Source of the DNA: Marinobacterium arenosum
GTDB taxonomy: Bacteria; Pseudomonadota; Gammaproteobacteria; Pseudomonadales; Balneatricaceae
Assembly (NCBI RefSeq): GCF_019795155.1
Contig: NZ_JAILYN010000004.1
Span: forward strand, 1-64,000
DNA length: 64,000 nucleotides
Reading direction: 5' to 3'
Position numbers and translations under genes: made by a program. This document shows positions 1-9,923 of the stretch, piece by piece. Positions within the stretch are counted from its first letter, which is position 1, and the number at the start of each line of letters is the position of its first letter. The notes under the pieces were generated by a model. The model saw only the letters and a list, made by a program, of their open reading frames with translations, had not been told where the DNA came from and made no database searches.

Positions 1-145
1 TTGGCTCAAGGTATAAACAACGCTAAATGAATTCACTTAGGTTGCTTGCCTTGATAAAGCTTTTGTTGCCTTATCCCGACAAGCGCCCACACGAATTACT
101 TGATCAATTTGTTAAAGAGCGTGCTGAGCGTTCTGCTCAAGCGAG
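1..145 (-). other. 5' leader of an rRNA operon (16S lies left of the window)
   Basis: Read on the minus strand, this stretch resembles the pre-16S leader of gammaproteobacterial rRNA operons. The boxA antitermination element GCTCTTTAACAA is present at 109-120, followed by a GTGTGGGCGCTTGT stretch typical of these leaders. In E. coli about 150 nt separate boxA from mature 16S, so the 16S 5' end should fall a few tens of bases beyond the left edge. No rRNA gene body is visible in the window. Confidence 0.85.
109..120 (-). promoter_or_regulatory. boxA antitermination site of the rRNA leader
   Basis: The minus strand reads GCTCTTTAACAA, a near-perfect match to the rrn boxA consensus bound by NusB-NusE (S10). 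NusB itself is encoded in this window at 56339-56815. Confidence 0.85.
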
Positions 146-151
146 GCGCAT

Positions 152-179
152 ATTCTAGCGAACCCCGCTTCGCTGTCAA
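152..179 (-). promoter_or_regulatory. downstream rRNA promoter (P2-like)
   Basis: On the minus strand a -35 TTGACA (174-179) and a -10 TAGAAT (152-157) are separated by 16 bp. A GC-rich discriminator (GCGCCTCGC) follows, as is usual for stringently controlled rRNA promoters. The start site would be near 145. Confidence 0.85.
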
Positions 180-338
180 CCGTTTTTTTCAACTTTCGTC
201 GCCGTGGCGACTACTGTGAAGCGGTTGAGAGCGGGTCGGTTATTATCGTTAATTTCGATTAAAAATCAACAACTTATTTCCGACCTTCCCGGCTTGCTGA
301 GCGGCCGTTTCAGGCTATCTCCCCAAGCGAGGAGGCGC

Positions 339-400
339 ATTCTACAGACCCCACCGAGGGAGTCAACCGGCGATATTAAAATAATTGAAATTTAACGCTT
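339..400 (-). promoter_or_regulatory. upstream rRNA promoter (P1-like) with UP element
   Basis: On the minus strand a -35 TTGACT (361-366) and a -10 TAGAAT (339-344) are 16 bp apart. They are followed by the discriminator GCGCCTCCTCGC and preceded by an A/T-only stretch (about 371-395) typical of an rrn UP element. It shares the -10 and discriminator with the second promoter about 190 bp downstream. Confidence 0.85.
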
Positions 401-408
401 ATAAATAC

Positions 409-435
409 AAAAAGGCGCTTGGAATGCGCCTTTTT
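409..435. terminator. factor-independent terminator, usable on both strands
   Basis: AAAAAGGCGC and GCGCCTTTTT form a hairpin with a short loop and with A/T runs on both sides. It lies just past the stop of the YIP1-family gene and just upstream of the rRNA promoters, so it would isolate the rRNA operon from the oxidase cluster. Confidence 0.8.
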
Positions 436-459
436 GGTTGAATATTAAACAACAGTAAA

Positions 460-1062
460 TCAGGACGTATAGCTTAAGGGTATTACAGTGCCCCAAAGCA
501 ATGCCGTAGTCGCCATCAGCCCTACCAATACGCAGAGGCCGACGGTCAACACCGAGCAGAAGAACAGGAATGCACGGTCTTCGGTGATCTGCATGATAAT
601 CGGCACGCCGATACGCAACAGGTAAACGGAATACAGTAGGGCGAGCCCACCGACAGCCACATTGAACCAGAGCATCGGATAAAGCCCGACAATCCCGGAC
701 AGGAACAGCGGCGTTGCCGTAAAGGTGGTCAGCACCAGGCACTCCTCGAAGGAGACCTTGCCGCCGTAGGTACGCTCCATCCAATAGATCGAGTAGGCAA
801 TGATGCCCACCGCCACCCACATGGCGAAGTAGAACGCGACACCCGCCATGAGTGCACTGGTGACATCCAGCTTAACGAATTCCCCTCCGGCAACGCTCCA
901 GCCGACCTGGGTGGTACCGATGAACAGCGATACTGCAGGTATAGCTGCCAGGATACTGATCTGTGCCAGGAACACATGAACAGTGGAGTAGTGCTCTTTG
1001 CGTATCACACCCCACTCGGATTTAGGGTGGTACAGGATACCCATCATATGTTGTAAGAACAT
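460..1062 (-). CDS. YIP1-family integral membrane protein
   Basis: A 200-residue protein with about five hydrophobic segments after an N-terminal amphipathic stretch (MFLQHMMGILYHPKSEW). The phrase YHPKSEW near the N-terminus and the segment spacing are typical of bacterial YIP1/DUF1282 membrane proteins, whose function is unknown. The start at 1062 is chosen over an upstream in-frame start because GGAGG lies at the right distance. It is the last gene on the minus strand of the oxidase cluster, but 138 bp separate it from ctaB, so co-transcription is uncertain. A terminator follows at 409-435. Confidence 0.8.
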   Translation of the reverse strand: MFLQHMMGILYHPKSEWGVIRKEHYSTVHVFLAQISILAAIPAVSLFIGTTQVGWSVAGGEFVKLDVTSALMAGVAFYFAMWVAVGIIAYSIYWMERTYGGKVSFEECLVLTTFTATPLFLSGIVGLYPMLWFNVAVGGLALLYSVYLLRIGVPIIMQITEDRAFLFFCSVLTVGLCVLVGLMATTALLWGTVIPLSYTS

Positions 1063-1200
1063 GCTGTTATCCCCCTCCGGTGCTACGGCAGCGGAGCACT
1101 GCCTCACCTGTTGGATTGAATGGTCATCTAACTACGTTTCTCCATTTCCTTCCTTTTCAGGAACCTTAGATATCCAAAAACTCAGTTTGCTCCCACCGGC

Positions 1201-2106
1201 CTATGCCGATGCGAATAAATAGTGGTCCAGCAACAGTATGGCAAACAGCCACATAATGTAGCTAATGCTGTAGCGGAACAGAGCCATCGCAACCTGCTTG
1301 TCTCCGCCCTGGTACAGCTGCCAGGCCAACTGCAGGAAGCGCAGATTGAGTATGGCAACCCCAACCAGATAGACCGGTCCGCTAAGCTGTGTCAGATAGG
1401 GAAACGCCGTGGTTACCATCATCAGCAGCGTATACAGCAGGATCTGCAGGCCCGTGTAGCGCTCGCCATGGGTGACTGGCAGCATCGGCACTCCCGCTCG
1501 CTGGTAATCAGCCTTGCGCGCGATACAAAGCGCCCAGAAATGAGGTGGCGTCCAGGCAAAGATGATTAACATCAACAGCAAACCGTTAGCATCCAGGCTG
1601 CCAGTGACTGCCACCCAGCCCAGCAATGGCGGTGCCGCGCCGGCCACGCCGCCGATAACGATATTTTGCGGGGTCGCCCGCTTCAGGAATACGGTATAGA
1701 TCAGCGCATAACCGATCAGTGAGGCCAATGTCAGCCAAGCGGTCAGCGGATTCACCAACAGCGCCAGCAGCGCTATACCGGCCGTCCCAAGCAGAGCGGC
1801 AAAGCCAAGTGCCTGGCCGGGGCTCAACCGGCCTTGTGGCAGCGGACGATGGCGGGTCCGCGCCATCCGTTCGTCGTAGTGCCGGTCCAACACATGGTTT
1901 ACCGCCGCTGCTGAGCCAGCGCTCATGCCGATACCCAGCAGGGTGATCAGTGCCAATACAGGGTCAGGCAGCCCCGGGCTTGCCAGGCAGACACCGACCA
2001 GTGCGGTCAACAGCATCACCAGTACCACTTTCGGCTTGCAGAGCGCCAGATAATCGCGCCAGTTGGCACCAACTACGCGCCCCTCAATCTCATGCATTCT
2101 TGCCAT
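1201..2106 (-). CDS. ctaB: protoheme IX farnesyltransferase (heme O synthase)
   Basis: A 301-residue UbiA-family prenyltransferase that adds a farnesyl group to heme b to give heme O. It is followed in the pathway by heme A synthase (ctaA), encoded immediately upstream. The aspartate-rich prenyl-diphosphate motif is seen in NHVLDRHYDERMARTRHRP, followed by the typical LPQGRLSPGQAL. About nine hydrophobic segments are visible. The start at 2106 has a strong AGGAGGT site at 5 nt and overlaps the end of ctaA by 17 bp, which implies translational coupling. Also called cyoE. Confidence 0.95.
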   Translation of the reverse strand: MARMHEIEGRVVGANWRDYLALCKPKVVLVMLLTALVGVCLASPGLPDPVLALITLLGIGMSAGSAAAVNHVLDRHYDERMARTRHRPLPQGRLSPGQALGFAALLGTAGIALLALLVNPLTAWLTLASLIGYALIYTVFLKRATPQNIVIGGVAGAAPPLLGWVAVTGSLDANGLLLMLIIFAWTPPHFWALCIARKADYQRAGVPMLPVTHGERYTGLQILLYTLLMMVTTAFPYLTQLSGPVYLVGVAILNLRFLQLAWQLYQGGDKQVAMALFRYSISYIMWLFAILLLDHYLFASA

Positions 2107-3127
2107 GACCGACCTCCTGCGTCTCCTTCCCGACCCGTTCATACAACCAGAGCATCGCCACCAGCAGCGCGACGGCGCCCAAGTGGTGGGCGGTCGCCAA
2201 TGCCAGCGGCAACGCCAGTTTCACGTTGGCGATTCCCAATACCGCCTGTACCAGCGTCAACAGCCCGACCCAGCCGACTGCCGAACCGGTCGCCGACCGA
2301 CCGGCGAACCGCCAGTAGAGCAGCGCCACGTAACCCAGCAGCAGCAACGCGACAACACGGTGGCTGATCTGAATTGCTGCCCGCGCCTCGACCGGCAGGT
2401 GACCTCCCTCGTAATTCGCCCCCACCCCCGGAAACAGTTCGAAGGCGGCGCCGAAATCGGGTTCGATCTCGCTTTGCGGATTACATTGCAACCAATCCGT
2501 ACAAGCCCAACCGGCATAGTTGGAACTGGTCCAGCCGCCCATCGCCAACTGTAAAAACAGCAACAACAGCCCCGCCATCACCCAACGCCGCCCAGCGACC
2601 ACTTCAGAAGTACTTCTGACTGGTACAGAATCCGCAGCCAGATGCTGCAACCGCATCCGCAAACAGAACAGCAGGCTCAGCGTCAGCAACCCACCCAGCA
2701 GGTGCAGCGTCACCACCAGCGGCAACAGCTTCAACGTGACAGTCCACATACCGAACAACGCCTGGACGATGATCAGCCCGGCCAACGCCAATGTCGCCCG
2801 CCAGGGATAATGCGCCACGGCCCGCTGCTTCCACGCCATCACCGCCAGTGCCATCACCAGCAGGCCCAAGATTCCGGCGGCGTAGCGGTGCACCATCTCC
2901 AGCCAGCCCTTGTGGATATCCACCGGTGCATGTGGATACAGGGCTTCGGCCTGCTGCAGTTGCTGCTCCGCCATCGGCACCGTCAGTTGGCCATAACAGC
3001 CGGGCCAATCCGGGCACCCCAGCCCGGCATCGTTGAGCCTTGTCCAGCCGCCCAGCGCAACCACCAGCAGCGCCAGCCCTAGCGCCAGCGTTGCCAATCG
3101 CCTGTTCCACAGCAGTTGCCTGTCCAT
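2090..3127 (-). CDS. ctaA: heme A synthase (COX15/CtaA family)
   Basis: A 345-residue, roughly eight-helix membrane protein that oxidises the heme O methyl group to make heme A for the aa3 oxidase. The first helix ends in GGWTRLNDAGLGCPDWPGCYG, the COX15 family signature with its cysteine pair. Conserved histidines appear in EMVHRY and ISHRVV and in the C-terminal half at TAHHLG. The ATG at 3127 is preferred because it puts the first helix close to the N-terminus; a TTG at 3157 would overlap the upstream stop. It lies between the SCO-like gene and ctaB in one leftward operon. Confidence 0.93.
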   Translation of the reverse strand: MDRQLLWNRRLATLALGLALLVVALGGWTRLNDAGLGCPDWPGCYGQLTVPMAEQQLQQAEALYPHAPVDIHKGWLEMVHRYAAGILGLLVMALAVMAWKQRAVAHYPWRATLALAGLIIVQALFGMWTVTLKLLPLVVTLHLLGGLLTLSLLFCLRMRLQHLAADSVPVRSTSEVVAGRRWVMAGLLLLFLQLAMGGWTSSNYAGWACTDWLQCNPQSEIEPDFGAAFELFPGVGANYEGGHLPVEARAAIQISHRVVALLLLGYVALLYWRFAGRSATGSAVGWVGLLTLVQAVLGIANVKLALPLALATAHHLGAVALLVAMLWLYERVGKETQEVGHGKNA

Positions 3128-3149
3128 CGCCCCTACCACTCTTTGCTTG

Positions 3150-3638
3150 CTAACCAATCCGCGACACTTTCAACAGTCGGCGTAGATCCTTCAGCAGGTC
3201 CTGCGGTGCCTGCTCCAAGCTATAGCGCAGTACCAGATTGCCATGTGGGTCGACCACCCAGAGCGCCGCGCCCAGCCGAGCCAGCTGTTCACTACCCAAC
3301 TGCCGACCGGTTGGCTCGCCGACCACCTGGTACCACTCCACCCGACTCCGGTCTTTGCCCAACGCGGTATACACCTGCTTCAACTGGTGGTTCCAATAGT
3401 CGCAGCGCTGATCGCAAACGCCCGGCACCGTCATCAGCAACCGCCATTTGGGGTTCAGAAGGTGCGACTCACCGCTCTCATCGACCAGCTGCCAGCTGTT
3501 CAGATGCTGGCCCGGCGGCAGCAACTGCCCCTGCGGTTTCGTCTGAATCGGGCCGAGGTTCAGAAAATAGAGCAGCACCGCCAACAGCAGCGGCCCCAAG
3601 CCGACGGCCCAGACTGCGCAGAAAATTCGCCGATTCAT
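3150..3638 (-). CDS. membrane-anchored SCO1/SenC-like thioredoxin-fold protein
   Basis: A 162-residue protein with one N-terminal transmembrane anchor (about residues 5-27) and a periplasmic domain. Residues VPGVCDQRC carry a CxxxC pair as in SCO copper chaperones, and WVVDPHGNLVLRY resembles the later part of the thioredoxin fold. The distal histidine ligand usual in SCO proteins is not clearly recognisable, so copper binding is uncertain. Position between SURF1 and ctaA suggests an oxidase-assembly role. Start at 3638 chosen for its GAGGAGGT site; it follows the SURF1 stop directly. Confidence 0.75.
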   Translation of the reverse strand: MNRRIFCAVWAVGLGPLLLAVLLYFLNLGPIQTKPQGQLLPPGQHLNSWQLVDESGESHLLNPKWRLLMTVPGVCDQRCDYWNHQLKQVYTALGKDRSRVEWYQVVGEPTGRQLGSEQLARLGAALWVVDPHGNLVLRYSLEQAPQDLLKDLRRLLKVSRIG

Positions 3639-3639
3639 C

Positions 3640-4371
3640 TCAACCTCCTCGCTCACGCTGGTGCCGCCAGGCCACGGCCGTCAGCACCAACAGTGCCAAT
3701 GACAGCCCAAACCACTGAATCGCATAGCCGAGGTGCCTTTCGGGCATCAGCACCACCGGCGTCCAGTTCGGCTGCAGCCCCGCCACCAGCGGCTGCTCCA
3801 GCTGCAACACCCAGGGCAGTAGCGGCTGCGCCATCGGTACCGCCAGGCGATCCGGCTGCAGCTGCTGAATACGCTTCGGCCAGCCGGTCTGCCAGACATC
3901 TTCAGCCAACAACAGTCCAGCACCTGGCATATGCAGCCGTCCTTCAATCCGGATCCGCTGCACCGGCAACTCCAGCGTCGGTAACCGGCGACGATCCGGG
4001 TCGGCCGCTAACCATCCCAGGTTGACCAACAAGCCTGCATCGCCCTGTTCCGGCTGAACCTTGGCGATCACTTCGTAACCCACCCGGCCTTGACGGGTCC
4101 TGTTGTCCAGCAGGAACCAATGCTCGGTATCCAGCTGCCCTACGATTTCTACCCGGTCAAGCTGTCGCGATGCCGCGCTTAGCGGTCGCGCCTGATCGTC
4201 GTTCTGCCAGCGTTCCATCAGTCGTTGCTTCTGAGCGGCTCGGTCCAGTTGCCAGCAGCCCAGCCCGATCAGCATCGGCAACAGCAGCGCCAGATTTGCC
4301 AACAGGAACCACTTGAAGCGCTGCCGGCGGCGGTCTTTACTCAACGTGGTAGCCTGCTGGAGTCCGACCAT
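3640..4371 (-). CDS. SURF1-family cytochrome oxidase assembly protein
   Basis: About 243 residues with the SURF1 plan: an N-terminal helix containing GLGCWQLDRAAQK (family motif GxWQ..R), a periplasmic domain, and a C-terminal helix preceded by HLGYAIQWFGLSLALL. SURF1 proteins assist heme a insertion into oxidase subunit I. The ATG at 4371 overlaps, on the opposite strand, the ATG of the DUF2909 gene, so both starts share the tetranucleotide CATG. A longer form from 4401 is possible but lacks a ribosome site. Confidence 0.88.
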   Translation of the reverse strand: MVGLQQATTLSKDRRRQRFKWFLLANLALLLPMLIGLGCWQLDRAAQKQRLMERWQNDDQARPLSAASRQLDRVEIVGQLDTEHWFLLDNRTRQGRVGYEVIAKVQPEQGDAGLLVNLGWLAADPDRRRLPTLELPVQRIRIEGRLHMPGAGLLLAEDVWQTGWPKRIQQLQPDRLAVPMAQPLLPWVLQLEQPLVAGLQPNWTPVVLMPERHLGYAIQWFGLSLALLVLTAVAWRHQRERGG

Positions 4372-4585
4372 GCTCAAAGCCCTTGTACTGCTTATGTTCA
4401 TCGCTGCTGTTATCAGCCTGTTCAGCGGCCTGTACTTCCTGCTTAACGACCGTGGCCAGTCACGCCGCCTGGTCCATTCACTGTTCCTGCGGGTAACCTT
4501 CTGCGCCCTGCTGCTGGCTCTGGTCGTTTACGGCCTGGTCACCGGTGAGCTGGAAACCCAGGCACCCTGGCTGAATGGCCAGTAG
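4370..4585 (+). CDS. twin-transmembrane protein of the DUF2909 family
   Basis: A 71-residue protein with two hydrophobic helices (about 3-23 and 43-62) joined by a short basic loop containing LLNDRGQSRRLVHSL, as in DUF2909. In related gammaproteobacteria a gene of this family sits, inverted, between oxidase subunit III and SURF1, exactly as here. Function unknown; context suggests oxidase biogenesis or regulation. CTGGAG lies upstream of the ATG. The stop is only 7 bp from the coxC stop, so the two converge. Its promoter would have to lie inside SURF1 coding sequence. Confidence 0.85.
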   Translation: MLKALVLLMFIAAVISLFSGLYFLLNDRGQSRRLVHSLFLRVTFCALLLALVVYGLVTGELETQAPWLNGQ

Positions 4586-4592
4586 CCCCTGG

Positions 4593-5474
4593 CTACAGGA
4601 TGTAGACGAACAGGAACAAGCCGATCCAGACCACGTCGACAAAGTGCCAATACCAGGCCACCGCCTCGAAGCCGAAGTGATTGTCCGGTTCGAAGTGCCC
4701 CTTCAGCACCCGCAGCCAGATGATGCTCAACATCAAGGTTCCCAAGGTCACATGCAGGCCGTGGAAACCGGTCAACACAAAGAAAGTCGCCCCGTAGATA
4801 CCGGCATGCAGGGTCAGCCCCATCTCCTGATAGGCCTCGATATACTCCATCACCTGGAACAGCAGGAAGGCGGCCCCCAGGCCGATGGTGGCGGCCAGCC
4901 AGAGCACCACCCGCGGCCGGCGATCCGCCTTCAGCGCATGATGGGCAATGGTGACGGTAAAGCTGGAGCTGATCAGCAACACCGTATTCAGCAGCGGCAG
5001 ATGCCAAGGCTCGATAATCGCCTGGGGTCCGGGAAACTGTTCCATATCCGGCGTGGTCATCAGCGGCCATTGGGCCTGGAAGCCCTGCCACAACATATTG
5101 GAGACCCCTTTTTCACCTTCGCCACCGAGCCAGGGCACCGCCAGCGTACGCACGTAGAACAGGGTGCCGAAGAAAGCAGCGAAGAACATCACCTCGGAAA
5201 AGATGAACCACATCATCCCCCAGCGGAACGAGCGATCCATCTGCTCGCTGTATAGACCGGTGCGGCTCTCCTTGATCACATTGCCGAACCAGCCCACCAG
5301 GATCAGCCCCATCAACAAAGCCCCGCTCAGCAGTATCACAAGACCAACACCGCCGGAATCGGTTCTCAGGCCATTGATCAGAGTGCCCGCCCCCAGGGCC
5401 AGCATGAACAGCGCCAGTGAGGCGAAGATCGGCCAACGGCTCTGCGCCGGTACGTAGTAGTTCGCGGTACTCAT
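4593..5474 (-). CDS. coxC: cytochrome c oxidase subunit III
   Basis: A 293-residue, seven-helix subunit of the aa3-type oxidase. Signature stretches include SEVMFFAAFFGTLFYVRT (with the conserved glutamate), GFHGLHVTLGTLML and the C-terminal WYWHFVDVVWIGLFLFVYI. The ATG at 5474 overlaps the ctaG stop as ATGA and has GGAGG at suitable distance, so the longer TTG-initiated frame from 5480 is rejected. It is the fourth gene of coxB-coxA-ctaG-coxC. Confidence 0.96.
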   Translation of the reverse strand: MSTANYYVPAQSRWPIFASLALFMLALGAGTLINGLRTDSGGVGLVILLSGALLMGLILVGWFGNVIKESRTGLYSEQMDRSFRWGMMWFIFSEVMFFAAFFGTLFYVRTLAVPWLGGEGEKGVSNMLWQGFQAQWPLMTTPDMEQFPGPQAIIEPWHLPLLNTVLLISSSFTVTIAHHALKADRRPRVVLWLAATIGLGAAFLLFQVMEYIEAYQEMGLTLHAGIYGATFFVLTGFHGLHVTLGTLMLSIIWLRVLKGHFEPDNHFGFEAVAWYWHFVDVVWIGLFLFVYIL

Positions 5475-6055
5475 AGCCAAATCCTCCGTGTGGTCGACCG
5501 ATCACCGATCAACTCGGTGTGTTGTTCCGATTTTGGCGTGATGTCGAACAGCGTGTAGGACAGGGTGATGGTCTTGATATGGCTCGGCAGTTCGGGATCA
5601 ACCACGAACAACAGTGGCATCTCGCGGGTTTCGAACCCCTCCAGCGGCTGCTGGTCGAAGCAGAAGCAGTTCACCTTGTGCAGGTACTGGGCCGCCTCGG
5701 AGGGCGCCACCGAGGGGATCGCCTGTGCCACCATCCGGCTGGCGGTCGGATTGTGCGCCAGATAGGCGGTCTTGCGGGTTTCCCCCGGGTGCACCTCCAG
5801 CTGAGGCGTTTGCGCTTTGAACAGCCAGGGCATCCCCTCATTATTCACCGCGATCAACTGCACTTTGATGGTACGTGCCAGATCCTGACCGCCGATGCTG
5901 ACCGGGCCGACATTGAGCACCTTGCCGTTCAGGCCGGTCACCTTGCAGAACACGTCGTAGAGCGGTACCAAGGCGAAGCCGAAGCAGAACATCAGCAGGC
6001 AGCCGAGTATCAGCCGCCGGACCAGACGTAAGTTCTTGCGTTGCATGGCATCCAT
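5471..6055 (-). CDS. ctaG: cytochrome c oxidase assembly protein CtaG/Cox11
   Basis: A 194-residue protein with one N-terminal membrane helix (about 14-34) and a periplasmic copper-binding domain. The copper motif CFCF is present in KVNCFCFDQQPL, and the segment YDVFCKVTGLNGK after the helix is typical. Cox11 delivers copper to the CuB site of subunit I. It lies between coxA and coxC, 9 bp downstream of coxA, and overlaps coxC by 4 bp. Confidence 0.95.
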   Translation of the reverse strand: MDAMQRKNLRLVRRLILGCLLMFCFGFALVPLYDVFCKVTGLNGKVLNVGPVSIGGQDLARTIKVQLIAVNNEGMPWLFKAQTPQLEVHPGETRKTAYLAHNPTASRMVAQAIPSVAPSEAAQYLHKVNCFCFDQQPLEGFETREMPLLFVVDPELPSHIKTITLSYTLFDITPKSEQHTELIGDRSTTRRIWL

Positions 6056-6064
6056 AACAGACCT

Positions 6065-7648
<1,584 letters not shown>

Positions 7649-7658
7649 CGGTCGCCTC

Positions 7659-8786
7659 CTACTCTGTCGCTGACGCGGCTGTCCGTTGCGAAATCTCGGC
7701 CGGGCTGACCATCTCGCCGGTATCGTTACCCCAGGCGTTTCGCTCGTAGGTGATCACCGCCGCCAGCTCGACCGCACTGAGCTGGTCGCGGAACGCCTGC
7801 ATTGCGGTGCCGCTCTTGCCGTTAAGCACGATATCGATATGGCCGGCCATATCCTGCAGCACCATCGCACTGCCCTTCAGCGCCGGGAATACGTTCGGCA
7901 GCCCCTCGCCTGTCACCTGATGACAGGCGGCACAGGCGCGGTTGTAGACCTGCTCGCCCTGCGCCATCAGCTCGTCGAAGCTGATCTCCTGCTGGGCCGC
8001 TGCTGCCTGCTCGGCCTTGGCTGCCCGGACATCGGCCAGCCACTGCTCATATTCGGCCTGCGGTTTCACCTCCACCACGACCGGCATGAAGCCGTGGTCG
8101 ACACCGCACAGCTCGGCGCACTGGCCCCGGTAGATACCGGGCTTCGGTACCCGGGTCCAGGCCTCGTTGATGAACCCCGGCACGGCATCTTTCTTGACGG
8201 CAAAGGCCGGCACCCACCAGCTGTGGATAACGTCATTCGAGGTGATCAGGAAACGGACTTTCTTGTCGGCGGGGATCACCAGCGGGTTATCCACTTCCAG
8301 TAGATAATTTTCACCCTTTTCGCTGTCGTTGCTGATCTGCTCGCGCGGGGTGGAAAGGTTGGAGAAGAAGTCGATATCCTCGCCCAGGTACTGGTAGCGC
8401 CACTTCCATTGGTAACCGGTCACCTGGATATCGAGGTCGGCCTCGCTCTTGTCGTACATCTTGATCAGGGTGGCGGTAGCCGGTACCGCCATGCCGATCA
8501 GGATCACGAACGGGATCACCGTCCAGATGATTTCGACCAGGGTGTTTTCGTGGAAATGCTTGGCCTGGGCGCCTTTGGACTTGCGGTGGTGGAAAATCGA
8601 CCAGAGCATCACGCCGAATACCACCACGCCGATGGCGACACAGATCCAGAAGATGGTCATGTGGAGATCGAACACCGCCTGGCTGATCTCGGTCACACCG
8701 GGCGTCATGTTGAGCGACCAGTCCGCTCGCGCAGCGGGCACGCCGCCAGCCACCGCCAGCAGCAGTGGAAGTGCTGAAACTCTCAT
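7659..8786 (-). CDS. coxB: cytochrome c oxidase subunit II with fused cytochrome c domain
   Basis: A 375-residue subunit: signal peptide (about 1-21, ending AARA), two membrane helices, then a cupredoxin domain with the binuclear CuA ligands in CAELCGVDHGFM (cysteines 223 and 227). A C-terminal class I cytochrome c domain follows with heme motif CAACH (285-289) and a likely methionine ligand near AMQAF. The fusion marks this as a caa3-like oxidase that takes electrons directly from a cytochrome c. First gene of the operon, with its promoter region in 8787-9088. Confidence 0.96.
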   Translation of the reverse strand: MRVSALPLLLAVAGGVPAARADWSLNMTPGVTEISQAVFDLHMTIFWICVAIGVVVFGVMLWSIFHHRKSKGAQAKHFHENTLVEIIWTVIPFVILIGMAVPATATLIKMYDKSEADLDIQVTGYQWKWRYQYLGEDIDFFSNLSTPREQISNDSEKGENYLLEVDNPLVIPADKKVRFLITSNDVIHSWWVPAFAVKKDAVPGFINEAWTRVPKPGIYRGQCAELCGVDHGFMPVVVEVKPQAEYEQWLADVRAAKAEQAAAAQQEISFDELMAQGEQVYNRACAACHQVTGEGLPNVFPALKGSAMVLQDMAGHIDIVLNGKSGTAMQAFRDQLSAVELAAVITYERNAWGNDTGEMVSPAEISQRTAASATE

Positions 8787-9088
8787 CGCAGGCCTCCCTT
8801 ATGGGCACGGTAAGCCTGCTCGAAAACCATTCACTATGGCGCTGTAAACCAAGTGTCCGGACAGTTCTGCTCTGACTGTCGTACGGCGCGCTTGCAACTA
8901 CTGCAGCGTCGGTCGTGACGGGTTTCGACCAGGCTCTGGTTCCATCCCATCAATCCCTACCAATCCGCTTGGATAAGTCGAAGTATAGCAGTCGATGCTC
9001 AAATGCAATGACGAAGGTGGAGAAATGTGTTCAGGTTCTGTAACAGAAAGGCCGTAACTGCAACCGGGTAGCTACGCTCCGTGTTCAC
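8787..9088. other. intergenic region upstream of coxB
   Basis: About 300 bases with no convincing ORF, RNA or repeat. On the minus strand a TATACT hexamer (8983-8988) could be the -10 of the oxidase operon, but no good -35 lies at the right distance, so an activator may be needed. I see no terminator here for the DUF2970 gene upstream. Confidence 0.35.
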
Positions 9089-9295
9089 TCAGGCGCCCGC
9101 CAAGTACAACGCCCAGCGCACCATGGCGATCACCAGCATGGCAAACAGCACCACGCTGAGCAGTCCCAACAGCATATAGGGCCAGGCGGCACCGCTGTTG
9201 AAATCGCGCAGGCGGTTCTTTTCCGACTGCACGCCGAACATGGCGGCCAGTACGCTCAGCCAGAGCCGCCAGAAAGATGGATGCCGGGAAGACAT
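9089..9295 (-). CDS. DUF2970-family small membrane protein
   Basis: A 68-residue protein with one clear C-terminal transmembrane helix (about 40-63) and the family phrase SVLAAMFGVQSEKNRLRDF. DUF2970 genes are often found near cytochrome oxidase genes in proteobacteria, and that is the case here, about 300 bp upstream of coxB. Function unknown. It may be transcribed with msrPQ, whose last gene ends 20 bp before it. Confidence 0.85.
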   Translation of the reverse strand: MSSRHPSFWRLWLSVLAAMFGVQSEKNRLRDFNSGAAWPYMLLGLLSVVLFAMLVIAMVRWALYLAGA

Positions 9296-9314
9296 GATTA
9301 CCTCCCGTTGAATA

Positions 9315-9923
9315 TCAGGATGTCCTTTTCAGGTATAGCCGATAGCCCAGCATCCATGCCAGCAATACACCGTAAATCACCGCGTCGAAATAGCTCGAGC
9401 GGATCAACCAGATCACGTGTACCAGTACCAGCAACGCGGCGGGATAGGCCAGCCGGTGCAGCCGCAGCCAGTTCTTTTTCAAACGCCGCTGCCAGCCGCG
9501 GGTCGAGGTGATGCCAAGCGGAATCAACAGTAACAGAGCGCTGGCGCCGACAAAGATATAGGGCCGTTCGGTAAAGGCGGTCAACAGCAGATCCCAGCGC
9601 CAGCCGACAATGAAGGTCGCGAATGCCAGCAGGTGTAGGCAGGCGTAGAACAGGCAGTAAAGCCCCATCATGCGCCGGTAGCGCTGCAGCCAGCCCCAGT
9701 GCAGCAACCGGCGCAGCGGCGTGATCGCCAGGGTTATCCACAGGAAATAGAGCGCCCAGCGGCCGAGATGATCGACTATCTCCTTGGCCGGATCGGCACC
9801 GAGGTTGAAGATCCAGGCATCATAGCCGATCGACACCAGCGGCAGTAGCGCCGCCAGGAAGACCAGCCACCACTGCAGCACTCGCAACCAGGGCATGGTA
9901 CGCACCGCTGTCGTCAGAACCAT
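9315..9923 (-). CDS. msrQ: heme-binding membrane subunit of the periplasmic methionine sulfoxide reductase
   Basis: A 202-residue, roughly six-helix protein of the YedZ/MsrQ family. It passes electrons from the quinone pool or a flavin reductase to MsrP. The heme-ligand histidines are visible in [25 protein letters not shown] and [17 protein letters not shown]. Typical NTGxWxL-type and RRMMGLY phrases fit the family. Its start overlaps the msrP stop by 10 bp, the usual msrPQ arrangement, so translation is probably coupled. A downstream ATG at 9896 is a possible alternative start. Confidence 0.93.
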   Translation of the reverse strand: MVLTTAVRTMPWLRVLQWWLVFLAALLPLVSIGYDAWIFNLGADPAKEIVDHLGRWALYFLWITLAITPLRRLLHWGWLQRYRRMMGLYCLFYACLHLLAFATFIVGWRWDLLLTAFTERPYIFVGASALLLLIPLGITSTRGWQRRLKKNWLRLHRLAYPAALLVLVHVIWLIRSSYFDAVIYGVLLAWMLGYRLYLKRTS

